From Nissolia schottii (taxonomy: Eukaryota > Streptophyta > Magnoliopsida > Fabales > Fabaceae): a stretch of DNA of 64,000 nucleotides. Of the stretch, positions 46,501 through 57,800 are shown in pieces (position 1 is the first letter of the stretch; every line of letters begins with the position of its first letter). Where the stretch lies: positions 1-64,000 of the forward strand of contig QANU01041523.1 in the NCBI GenBank assembly GCA_003254905.1, written 5' to 3'. The translations under genes and the position numbers were made by a program. The notes under the pieces were generated by a model. It saw only the letters and a program-made list of their open reading frames with translations, was not told where the DNA came from and made no database searches.

Positions 46501-49500
46501 TTTTCAAGCAACAGTTCAAAAGGTACAATCTATGACAGTATGTTTACACCAAAGTAAAATGAAAAATAGATTGATCAAGCAGTACCTAATATTCAGAACG
46601 AAAAGAATAACTCTGATATAAGGTGCAATTCTGAAAGGTAGAAAATCAAAAGCCACTGGAGACAAATAAATAGCATACACCAGCATATCAGCAACAAGAA
46701 CTAATAGACAGAAGACCTGGAAATACCAACAAATTAACTTATTAGCAGACTGAAGAATATATGGAATAATGGATTTGAAACGTCAGGACAAAAGAAATTG
46801 ATATGACTGTGCCCTCCTCAATGTCAAAAAAACCCCATCTTCTCCAGTACACGCACCTCATATGGATGTTAAGGAGTTTTACATTGGCAATGCATGAAAT
46901 TTAAACTCTTTACTTAAACTAGGGTTCTATCAAGGATTTCAAATGAATTTTGAATGATTTAATGGCTTCTAATCATAGCAGAATTAACATTAGAAACAGG
47001 AATCTTGTCCCAAAAAAAAAATACTATTGTTCTGGAGCTGTTCATGCCCCAGCTTCCATTATTTGATCTTTCGCTGTATGCCATTTTCTCTTTTCTGTTT
47101 TTTTTTTTTTTTTCTTTCTTCTTTTTTACTTCTACCTCTATAATAATATGACACGGGCTACGGAGACAGCTGCATTATGCTTTACCTTCTTTTCTAATTC
47201 CTTAGCCATATGACATCATATATTTCTAACACTACCCCCATTACTCAATAATACAAAATATTATTACACTTGAGAAGCATTGATTCCACAAACCCGTACC
47301 CTTCTTTACAGAGCAGAAAGCAATCTGCTGCATGTAGGAGCTTTTCCAGAAATATGTAAAATCATAGATTTATTCATTAGTACATACTTGAAACACCATA
47401 CCTTTAATAGATTGATAGCATTTTTCCAATATATACGGGACCCTTCATATGATATTGGGAAGAAAGTATGTATGAGTAGCACAACAAGAGTTACTCCCTG
47501 TAATGCACAGAGAAAGGTCACATAAGAAAAAATACCGTACAGATGGTTGACAAATGAAAACAAGGCACTTGAGCAATCCGACAGATCAAGCAATATCCAC
47601 ACACTAAAAGGCACGTAATTCATTATGATGTAAGGCAATAAGCGACTTCCAACTTTATTATTTTCTAAAAGAACAAAATCATGGAAAGATAGAATGTACA
47701 TATGGGGGGAGGATAAGGAATACTCCTTAAAAGGGAGAAGTCAAATTCGCAATAAAATGTAACGAAGTTTTTGCATGTCACTGACAGAAGTTCTATTGAA
47801 ACGACTACGAGCAAACTACCAAAGAAAAAAGGCACTCCCGGTTAAAATGCATAAATGCCAAAAGAAAAAGTCAAAGTAGCTAAGTGGTGTTAGTACACGA
47901 AGGAAGAATAATTTGGAGTCCACACATAAGTTATCAATCCAAAATGCTTAACAATTACAATTTTAAAAAATATTTAAATAGGATATTTAGTAAATGAGAG
48001 AATGACAAAGACCGGTAATGTAATCTATTTCACATAAATTTCAAAATGATTGTGAATAACTAAATTAATGTCAAAATGAACATGACATAGATAGAATCAT
48101 AGATAATCGCCATTTTCAACGTGACAACTACTAAAAGATTCATCAGCAATTTACCCAATACAATCAAATAGTGTCTGAAGTATTGCCTCTTACCTCATAA
48201 ACAAGACATTCTGCAGCAGTTAGATACGGCAACTGTCCCAAGTAGAAATACTCTCTATCACTGCAAGAATATGTGGTATACTTTTCACACCATAGAGGTT
48301 TCTGTACCAAGTAAAGCAAGTCATTAACTTCTATTCTTTTTTTTTTTTTTCTATTTTCATTTGTCTTTAACCTAAACGCCTCAGATAGAAATTGCAGTTA
48401 AAAGGAACTAAAGTTCAAGATAAGATTACTGCTGACCTCCAGGAAATTCAGGATTATCAAAGCAAAATATGCTAGAGACCAGATGAGATTGAATTTAGAG
48501 AAAATAAAATAAAATCTTGAAGAACTTTGAAAGCTTGATGAATCAAGAATTTGCTCAGGGAGACCAACACCATCTTCAGCCTGCATGATACATTTCCAAC
48601 CAGAAAGACAAGAAATTAACTGACCCGAAAGGAAATACATGCATACATAGGTATGAATGTAGGGGTACTTAAACAAATGAAAAATAAGAAATGAAACTCC
48701 GCTTGCATCATACAACAGAAACCGAAGATAAGTAAGAACCATCCTAATAACAAGGGAAAATTACCAAAAAATAAAATAAAATAGAACTCATCCATGATAA
48801 CTATTTTATCCAGAATTCCCTTTTGATAATTTTCCAAATTCAAAATGGCTAAAATTTTACTCAAATGGAATTACCAACCCATACATTATAAAAGTTTACT
48901 GTTTCACCATAACATTTAACACCAAAATATTACAATTATTAGTATCAATTTGCAATAAAAAATCGAATGAAATAGCAATCCTTTTCTCAATTGCAATTGT
49001 CAACAAGAGGAAATCTACTAATCAACAGTAGAAATGGGTTGCAACTCAAAAGTAAGTGGTCGCAGTTAAAGTGGACAGCAACTCTTCAGAAAACTTTACT
49101 TGCAATGTCAGGGATTCAAATACTGTTGTCGCATCTATGAGGAGATGTTGCTATTATCCGAACATAAGAGCAAAGAGGGGAACTCATGGTTGCTACATGA
49201 ATTTCAAAAAAAAAAATTATCAAGTACAGAAGCCATAAATTTTGGATTCATTTTTGCATCTCGGCTTACAAACTTCTCGAATAATCAATCACGGGCTAAA
49301 ACTAGACACTACGGACTCATCTTGACTACAAAGACTAGTCCCAACCGAAATCGAAGAGATAGCAAGATCAGTATAGAAGCAGCTTGTGTTGATAGGAAAC
49401 AAGAGATTCCTTGCTACACCAGCAAGTCTATATAAAGATATTGCTCTCCTTAATCCTATTCCTTTCAAATCCTCTAAATTGCCACCTTTTTTCACCAGTA

Positions 49501-50299
49501 AAAGGAAGACAAAACTCGCCAGTGTACTTCAAATTTATAGCCATTCTTTTTTGTTTTGCAACAGTAATAAATAAATTTGTCAATAGTAAAGTCAAAAAGG
49601 AAAATTCAGCATGATGGAGATGTGGTTAATATAATTGAAGGCAAAGCATACATCCACATCGCTCAACTTTTCATTTTCCTCTCCATTTTTTGTATCTCCA
49701 ACTTCTTCTATTTTGCTCCGTCAAAACAAAAATCCTTCGCACTTTCGCATCTCTCTTACTTTACAAACCAACAAGGATGTTGACTTCAACATACTGAACC
49801 AATTTCTATATAAATCCATATTTTCCAATTTTCTTCAAACGCAGACAAAGAAGAACACTGGTTAAGCAAAGCTCATTTCAACTCCGAAAATAGAATCAGA
49901 TTTGCCGTCGCAACAGATCTAATTAGTAGCTCGTACTACACATCGGATAACGAGTTTACGACAGGGATTTGGACTAGATTTCAATCGCAAAGCACAGTAC
50001 CAAACAATTGATGATAAGCTCTACCTATCTAGCGTTCAAGAACAGATCCAACTAACTTAACAATGGCCAATACGAAACTCATGTAAAGCATAACAGTGAA
50101 ATACAAATCGCAGTGAGTGCGAGTTCAGTGAAAGAAACAAGTTCCGAAGAGAGAGGAGGAAGGAAATGAAACGAACCAGATCGATGAGTGCAGCAGCTTT
50201 CTCGTAGTTGGAGCCGTAGGCGATGGCGTCGGAGCGGCGGAATATCCCCCGCGGCCGCTCCCTCCGGCCACTGCTTTCACCTTCCAACAGAGGCTCCAT
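34308..50299 (-). CDS. TPC1: TPC1 two-pore vacuolar cation (SV) channel, 23 exons, 733 aa
   Basis: Exons: 50299-50177, 48580-48437, 48301-48194, 47497-47402, 46716-46586, 45383-45323, 45137-44971, 44856-44751, 44516-44439, 44270-44209, 43204-43132, 43015-42950, 42835-42695, 42064-42007, 40696-40589, 40349-40286, 37870-37702, 37538-37474, 37190-37100, 36019-35933, 35656-35579, 34814-34777, 34395-34308. All junctions are GT..AG and phases close exactly at 733 residues, the Arabidopsis length. The protein has two six-helix repeats joined by a cytosolic EF-hand linker. Visible: filter I region [10 protein letters not shown], filter II region VMGNWQ (N631), second voltage sensor [16 protein letters not shown] with R531, R537, R540 and R543, the D454 luminal site, and EF-hand 2 (loop D377-E388) intact. 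EF-hand 1 is degenerate. It is a Ca2+- and voltage-gated vacuolar channel involved in systemic calcium and wound signalling. The N-terminus MEPLL has an acidic/Leu-Leu flavour but differs from the Arabidopsis sorting motif. Introns carry several transposons. Confidence 0.95.
36160..36499 (-). pseudogene. Truncated Copia gag fragment with PBS, in TPC1 intron 19
   Basis: On the minus strand the primer-binding-like sequence TGGTATCACAGCGG (36499-36486) matches the initiator methionine tRNA site used by many Copia elements. It is followed by an open stretch containing [12 protein letters not shown], a form of the Copia gag N-terminal motif, and then [22 protein letters not shown]. Similarity fades after about 36240. 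No protease, integrase or reverse transcriptase follows, so the element is a remnant. Confidence 0.6.
36500..36770 (-). mobile_element. Copia-type LTR, 271 bp, adjoining the PBS/gag remnant
   Basis: On the minus strand the segment begins TGTTAAGAATTAAG (36770) and ends CTACAAATTCAACA (36500), directly followed by the PBS. TG..CA ends with short inverted termini and a pyrimidine-rich 3' part fit a 5' LTR. The partner LTR was not found, consistent with a truncated insertion. Confidence 0.6.
38230..39581. mobile_element. PIF/Harbinger-type non-autonomous element, 1352 bp, TSD TTA, in TPC1 intron 16
   Basis: The left end GGCCCTGTTTGTTACG and the reverse complement of the right end, GGCCGCGTCTGTTTCG, match at 12 of 16 positions. 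Both are bordered by TTA (38227-38229 and 39582-39584). The GGnCnTGTTTG terminus and 3-bp TTA duplication are typical of PIF/Harbinger and Tourist elements. Subterminal regions repeat motifs such as ATAGTAT and ATACTAT. No long open frame or transposase is present. Confidence 0.7.
43534..43560. repeat. (AC)n microsatellite in TPC1 intron 10
   Basis: About 13 AC units follow a C-rich stretch. It lies between exons 10 and 11, well away from the splice sites. Confidence 0.9.
45586..45804. mobile_element. Mutator-type MITE, copy 1, 219 bp, TSD TAAACATTA, in TPC1 intron 5
   Basis: Flanked by identical 9-bp duplications TAAACATTA (45577-45585 and 45805-45813). The arms from ACAAGTGCCCATAGGACATT on the left (starting 45621) pair almost perfectly for about 63 bases with the right arm ending AATGTCCTATGGGCACTTGT (45793). 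The outer left end carries about 30 extra bases relative to the right end. The 9-bp duplication and long inverted repeats mark a Mutator-like non-autonomous element. Confidence 0.85.
45826..46010. mobile_element. Mutator-type MITE, copy 2, 185 bp, TSD TTAAAAAAA, in TPC1 intron 5
   Basis: Flanked by identical 9-bp sequences TTAAAAAAA (45817-45825 and 46011-46019). The left end GGGTTTTTGCTAACAAGTGC and the reverse complement of the right end, GGGTTTTGCTAACAAGTGCC, match along about 50 bases with one T indel. It shares its terminal motif with copy 1, from which it is separated by 21 bases. Confidence 0.85.
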
Positions 50300-50514
50300 C
50301 TTACTCAAAGAGTGAAACTGTGAGAGAGTAAGTGAGAGTAGAGAAAGGTAGCGAAGGAGTGTTAAGAACAGTAGTGGCACTGAATCATGATCACGCTTCA
50401 CACGCGAAGAGAACACACCGGGAGATAGAAGAAGATAGCGCGTTCTGTTACGAAACCGAAAAGGGAAGGGTGGCCCAACGAATTAACGACGGTAGTGGAA
50501 GTTAAGTGTCGGGG

Positions 50515-50710
50515 ATGTGATGACGTGTCCACTACGTATTCATGCCGATCCGAAGGATGTTCTTCGAGAATTTGGATTGGATCTAAGTATCCTGAGCTGG
50601 TCAACTCGGACTTGATCCCAAATTATCCGAATTTTTTTTCTTCTTGAATTATTATACTTTTTGTGGATTTGTAATTATATGAGGAACGCGCGCTTAACAC
50701 GTGCCCGCGT
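50515..50710 (-). promoter_or_regulatory. Candidate ABRE/G-box and CGCG motifs upstream of TPC1
   Basis: TGACGTGTCC (50521-50530) contains an ACGTGTC ABRE-like core and a TGACG motif. AACACGTGCC (50696-50705) contains a CACGTG G-box. ACGCGCGC (about 50686-50693) contains a CGCG core of the kind bound by CAMTA factors. They lie 220-410 bases upstream of the TPC1 ATG. Motifs this short occur by chance, so function is inference. Confidence 0.3.
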
Positions 50711-52073
50711 CATCATGGATGGATACAGTACAATGAAAAGTCAACAACCAGCATCTGTCACCCTTGTTCACCGTTCGCTTCTCTCTATTCACATTTTCGT
50801 TTTCATTTGGATAGGAGTTGATGAATGTCATGTCGGTATGACGGTGAACATTATAGCTGCAGTTTATTTACACTTTGTTAAAATGGTATTAAAATGTAAA
50901 TAAGAAGAAGAAGAATGCCATTATATGTTTTGTTTTGTTGCTAATTTTATATGGCTGTATTTATTGTGGGGATGTCTTTTGAGTACTGTAATGGTGAGCG
51001 TCGCTGTCATGGTCGTTGGGCATTGAACGCTGGACAGCAACTTAGTTGTGGGTTTTTGGATTGGATGCACGATTTTGAATGTCGTTTATAACATGCGATA
51101 AGTTAGGAGGTGAATAATTAAAAAAAGTAGTCATGGTTTGCAAAAAAAATTTATTCATTTATAAAATACACATTAAAAAATTATTTATTGAGTATTGAGA
51201 TAAAAAAAAATGTAAAGTATATAAATTAAATTAATTCTATGTAATTGGTGTTATAATTATTAAATATCATTAGAAAGATGATAGAGATATAATTAAAAAT
51301 TATATTTAATATTTTTTAATTTAATCAAATGATAAATAATATTGTCTAAAATTTTAAATAAAATATAACAACAAAAAGTAAGAGTACTAGCAAGGTTGTC
51401 AAACTCGAGAGTTTAAGTAAACTCGTGGAGTCTCAGCAAACTCGGATCGTAAACTCGACTCNAGTACTAGACATCTACAAAAAGAGAAAAACACGATATA
51501 TTATGGTAAGTGAGACTAATAATATGTTTAATTTTTATATAGAAACATAAATAATTAATTCTAACAATCATTAAAAGTAAAAAAAATGTCTCTTTTAAAG
51601 CTTTAAAATTGATTATGAGAATTTCTACATAACAACCAAATATGCTCTGAGAAACATAATACTAATCACACCAGTAATGACACATTTGTGAAACTAAACT
51701 AATTTCTTAGTTACAGGAGTTCGTGTTCCTAGAACTTAGTTTATCTTTTCCTTTCTGATGAATTTTTTTTTGGAAAAAAAACCGTTTCTTTAACCTAGGA
51801 GTAGCTTATAATTAACAATTAATTTTAACAATCAAGTAAAGTTATTGTTTTAAATATAGATAATTAACTAACATGTTTTAAATATAGATAATTAACTAAC
51901 AGTTTTTATCGATCTTGGTAACTTTGTCAACAAAAATAGCTAACACAAATTTTGTAACTCCTAAAAGAATAGTTTGGTAAAAGATTCAATGATCACCTTA
52001 TGTTTGAGATCATTTAATGGTTTTATGTTAAAATTACAAAATTGTCATCACCTTTATCAAACTAATTTCTATT
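50711..52073. other. AT-rich spacer upstream of TPC1
   Basis: No supported gene. A single unresolved base lies at 51462, inside a short stretch with repeated AAACTCG motifs (about 51400-51460). Confidence 0.4.
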
Positions 52074-52081
52074 AGATGTCA

Positions 52082-52889
52082 CGAGTGTCAAACAGGTCGA
52101 GTCAAAATTATGTCTTTTTTAGGGTCTTATTCGTTTATGGTCAATCTGCGGGCCTAAACAGGTCAAACCGCTAGCCCATTTTTTTAAAAGTAAATTAAAA
52201 TTTTGGTCTATGGTTTTAAATTTAAAATTGTAAATAAATATGCGCGATCATTTTTAACTATTTTTTATTATCTATCTATAAATTAATAAAAAAATAGTTT
52301 AAATGGTTAATTGAGTATATTATCTTTTTTGTTCCTTCAACTATCTTGCTTGAAAGATATCAAATGTTATTTGAAATTAATTCATGAATTAATACAACTT
52401 TCATTAATTAAATGACGACATATAACATTGACGTGAGTACTGTTATGTTATTGATCAAAAACACAATTGAAACTCTTTCTCGTAGATTAATCAATAATAA
52501 ACAATGTTTAAAACTATATATCAACTTATAGGGTGTAGGCACTCATTGAAGGAATAGAATGTAAAATTTATTAATATATATGTCATAGCACTTCAGCTGT
52601 ATAGCAATATAAATATAGTTAAGTAGTTAAGTATAACAAATAGTTAAACATGCTCAATTATAAGTCTAAATAGTTAAACTCTAAACTCTTAAAGTCCAAA
52701 ATAAAATTTAGAGTCTAAAATGAAACTTTTAAAATTTTGGTATTTTTAAAAAAAAAAAATTCACGGACTGGTCTGTTTAGCCCACGAGCCGAGCTATTTT
52801 TTTCCTCAAATTTTCACGGACCTATTTTTTTGCATGTAAAGTCAGTCCATTTAACCGGGCTCGCAGGCTGGGCTCATTTTAACAGCCCT
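52082..52889. mobile_element. hAT-like non-autonomous element, about 808 bp
   Basis: Flanks are AGATGTCA (52074-52081) and AAATGTCA (52890-52897), an 8-bp duplication with one mismatch. The left end CGAGTGTCAAAC and the reverse complement of the right end, AGGGCTGTTAAAATG, are weakly inverted in hAT style. Subterminal GGGCC/AGCCCA motifs and an AT-rich core are present. No transposase is encoded. Confidence 0.5.
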
Positions 52890-52897
52890 AAATGTCA

Positions 52898-54833
52898 TTA
52901 CTCGTTGATGCCCTCCAAAGGTTGGCAAAGACACAAAAATTTCAATGGTAGCGTTGGAGGAGGCTGCACCGACGAGGGTGAAGGGAGGAAGTGACGGTAA
53001 GTGAAGGTGGGGGAGAATATGGAGATCCAAAAAAGATAGAGCATAGGGGAAAGAAGCAGGGATAATTTTGTGATTTTTAAAGTTAAATAAATTATTTAAT
53101 AAGAAAATATTTATATCATAAATATGAGTTTTACTCGGGTACAATTAATCTGAGCCCTCTAATTATAATATCGATTAATCCAATAATGACTAACAACGAA
53201 TCATTGAATGATTTAAAAGTAACTTCGAATCATTGAATACTTTAAAAAAATGTGTTTTAGTTTGATTTAAATTTTACAATTAATTAATATTTAAATAGTC
53301 AAAATGCAAGTTGTCCAAGCTAAAGAATTACAAATTGCTAGCAACACACATTTAATTGATCAAGCTTCTACTATGTTCTACATCAAATTGATACAAGCAC
53401 TTGCAACTTTCCTATCTCATTATACTTTTTTATTGCTTTTTTATTCATGTATTTTAGCCTGCAAAAGGGTAAGCCTTGTACAAAAGTTATCATGCTATCA
53501 CAAGTTCAAAAACTTATAAAATCCTCTTGTGAAATAGTGTGTTTATCATCCTTTCATTTCTCCTGTAAAATCCTCCTCCTCCTTTATTATGTCTTTTTTC
53601 CCCCTTACATTTTGATCCATCAGTTTTCTACTACTTCTTATAGAAAAAGAAGCTCTAATTTCCTTGCCTCTACACTGTATGCCGAAGTTCTTACGTTTAT
53701 ACTTCAGATTAAATCAAAACGCTTGGTGAACGGTACTCATATTTAGTTTATGATATATAGTTGTATTTATTGAACACACATGAGCTCGAACAAAAACCAG
53801 CCATGCTATCAAATTAAATTATACCATCACTGAATCAAGTTCACACTCAGTGTTCTAGAAAACTAAAGCCTTTGGCTTCGGTTTTCACTGTAATCAAAGA
53901 AACAGTCTTATGGGGATCCCAATATAACCATGCAGTGTAGTGGTAGCAAATTAATAGGTAGCAACATGACTCAAGCCGTTCACCAAGCACACCATCTTCA
54001 ACTTGCTGAATGATTTTCTGGATTGACCAACTGAACAGTTTTCTTAACTGAATTCTTTAGAAGAAAAACTGTTTCAACTTGAGAATTCAATTCCTTTACA
54101 GCATTGTGGTTTCCCACGTGATGATGTTGATTCAAAACATTTATTGCACATGATCATGACAAATCTTGGCGCATCCTCCACAATTCATATCAATTGCTCA
54201 TGATATCAATTGACACTAAATGGAAACATGAAAGGGATAAGAAAGGGCGGTAGGATATTTGAATTAGCAGAGGAAAAGAGTAAGACTATAAAATTATTCG
54301 TACTGACACTGCTTAGTACTAATATGAAAGCTACTTATCTTCTCCCTAGGTACATCATATGGATCTGAAATTTAAAATCCAATCATGTTCTGTTGTCAAA
54401 AATAAGTTCACATACCAATTTCACCATTCAGAATCATAATGGCAAGTAAAGAGTATGGTCTGACAATTGCAAGAAAACTTTCAGAAATCAAACTGCAGTA
54501 AGTGACACAACTCCTCACTCCAAAAGAGATTCAACAATCAAGTAAGAACAAAATAAGTTTGTATCAGAGCATAGAGCAAGAAAAAGCTAAAAGAAGTAAC
54601 AAGCACATTCAAGTTGTAATAATGTGAACGGAGAACTCATTGTTCTGCCCTTCATTCAACAGCAGAGAAAAGAAAAAGGTTTCTGATTCTCTTGTTAGAC
54701 TTATCTATCAGCAAAAGATTAACAATATAATTAAGAACTATCACAAAAAAAAAAAGGAAAAAAAAGAGTAAAGTTAGAAACCAAGAAAACCCTTCCCTAC
54801 AACATATGAACAAAAATTTACCTTGAATCACAA
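52898..54833. other. Spacer and 3' flank of the callose synthase gene
   Basis: No supported gene. The part close to 54833 should hold the 3' untranslated region of the minus-strand callose synthase. Confidence 0.4.
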
Positions 54834-57800
54834 TCAGCTTTGGGATTTTTTCCCTGTAACAAGCTGGAATATATGGAGGCCCCTACTGAATGCTTCATTG
54901 AAGAGAATCCTGGTTTGCATAGGCTGAAACCCTGGCAACCATGACAGTAGTGCCACAGGAGCCATCACAATGATTGCAAACAATATATCATACAAACGAG
55001 CCATAGAAACAACACCATACCAAACTATGGTGTGCTGCAAAAACGGCCGGAACACTTGCGCGATCAATATCAGGCCCCAGCCGGTGGGAATGAATGCCAG
55101 CAGGCTAGTAAAGATGTCGACGAATTTGAATGCAGTGAATTGCATCAAAGCAACTATGACAAGTATGGCAAAGGTTACCACAAGCGATTGGACCAACCGA
55201 TAATAGATATGCTTTTTCGCTTCATATTTGTTCCTTGCATATGCTATCACCACAAAAATCCCAGACACAACAAACACATAAATCCAAGACAGCAAGTAGA
55301 CAACAATGCTGGTGCTTCCAGCAGCTATGCCTAGCTGATAAACAATTCCATACTGGAAAATGAAGAACCGAAGGTCCAAGACTATCTCGAAAACCTTCCC
55401 CCAGAAGCCAGTTACCTTGAGATGATCCTGCTCTTCATACCACCACGTTTCCCAGCTCTGCTCAGCTTTGACAAACAGCCTTCCCCGGAACCAAATCCAG
55501 TTCATGAAGTCCTCAAAATCGTAGACAGTTTTTAACCAGTCAAATCCAGAAGGGTTAAACACAAACGGCGCCAAAATCCATGATGCAACCAAGAACCAAC
55601 TAGATACAGTCATGGCCACATAAACAAACGTGTCTTTCGCAACAGGACTGTGTTGTGCATAGATTATTAGTATCAGCCCCAACTCAATTGCTTTCACAAA
55701 ATGGCTGCGAGCGTAGAGCCTGTAATTTTCTGCAAACCTCTTGTGCTCCACAACAAAACCGCGGCCAGTGGCGCGGTATTTCGCCCCCCCATGAAGTATA
55801 GTCCTGCCGAAGAAATGGCTGCGGGTGCCCATAGAGAATGTGTAGAAAACTGATGAAAGTTGAAGCTGCATTGTCATGAAATCCCAGATAGCTTGAAGGA
55901 AACCATGCTCAAGTGAATTCTCCACAATCATTGGAAGGGCAGTGAAGAGCCCAAGTTGGACAATGAACTGCTGGTTCAGGATGGCGCCAAACGCGCTATT
56001 GTTATTGGTGTTCTTTGCCATAGCAGCTTCAACACCACTAAGAACAAGACACAACCTTCCCCATAGAAATGCATATACTGTGAGAACCACCATCATAGTG
56101 TTGAAGAAGAATCCCACTGTTGTGTAGAAGAATGACAGCATCCTGAAGAAATCAAGCCTGTGACCCAATCTATACACATCTCTGCTAAGAACTTGCTCTC
56201 CATTTCCACTTGCAACCTTAGCTTCAAACATTGATATCTGGTTCAAACCAACATCCCTTCCCTTCCCAACCTGAATGTACTCATGATGTGTGACATTTCC
56301 TCCACGAAGAATGCAGTTAAAGCCTGCGAAGATGTCCTCGCTTATGTTAATCACCCTGGAAGCCTTGCTGAGACCGCCGCGAGTCATGAACCAGAACCTG
56401 TCAAACACATCAGGGTGGCCATAATGCATTCTGATCTTCAAAGGGTTTGCCAAAACCCTCTGTCCCAATGTGACAAAACTGGTTTCCTGAGCTGACATGA
56501 ACCAAGCAAGAGAGGAAACTGCACCGGTGAAGATGTGCTCCCTCACTCCCAAAATTGTAGGCTTCCTGAGGCCATAGTACTGATTCAATTCTTCCAAGAG
56601 GTTCCTCATTTTGAGTGCCTCCTCAAAGTAATTGTCCTGGTTCATGTCAATGGTCTGAACTGCGTCGCCGCGAGTGAAGATGATTGCATGGTTTTGATTC
56701 TCCGGCTTTCCTTCTCCTAGCTTCAAGGGGCCTGGCAATTTCACGCGGTAAATCTCCACCTCCCTCTCCAACTGCCGGTCATACTTAACAAGAACAGAAT
56801 AGTACTCCTTCTCATCTCTCCCACTTGGAACCTCATCAACATAGGCGACTCGAAGTGCTTCATTGTTCTTCATTAGGAACAAGATTTCATCGGCGTGTGG
56901 GTCCTTTCTTGCCTTCTGAGCTCCATATATCTGGCAAGCAATCACATATGTGAATTTCATGGAAGCAGTCCCGTAGTCATGGCCTTTGTATGGCAAGCCT
57001 TCTGAACTGCTTGCTCTACTTAAACTAATAGCGAAAGGTGACGTTTCCGGGTTCAAACAGTCTCCACATTCTTGATTCACCGAAGCAAGTTCGCGCGAGC
57101 CTTCTTCATAAAGCTCCACTTCTGATGCAGAATCCAGAAAAGCCAAAAGCTTGAGGGCCTTGTAGTAGTACATCATTCCTCTAACAGTTCTAGAAAGTGT
57201 CTGGCCTCTGTAGGATGCCCATGACCTCAAGTCTCTAAGCTTATCAGTCCATATATCACGGTCATTCTTCATTCCTTCCCGCCGCATCCTCTCCATGAAA
57301 TTCTTCCACTCATCATCAAATATGGTTTGCAGATAGTACAGGATTGAGATCCCATCTTCATTCCCAGTTCTGAGTTGCTCTTTGCTGAACACTACTTCTT
57401 CACTGTAGTAAGGTGTTAGAACACTGAATGTCATCATTTTCTCAACCTGGGGAGCATGGGGCATGTTCATGAAAACCGAGTTAGTGAAGAAAGCAATCCT
57501 TCTTCTAGCTTCTAAATTAACGGGGATGTTCTGCATCGAGTCCCTGGAGGTAAGAATGGTGTGCAACCGCCGAAGCTGCCGGTAAAGGTTCTTGTCGGTG
57601 ATGTCTTGCAACTGAACCGCATTCTCGAAAAGTAGGCTCTCAGAAGAACCTGGATTCACTGGAGCCAAACCATCCTCCCTTAGCTGTTCAATAGTCCTTT
57701 TCTCCTTGAAAAAATCTCGGACAGCAGTCTCATAGAGTGCTTGAAGTGTAGTCACCAATTGGATAGGATCATTCTTTTTCTTGTTCAACAGCTCAACAAG

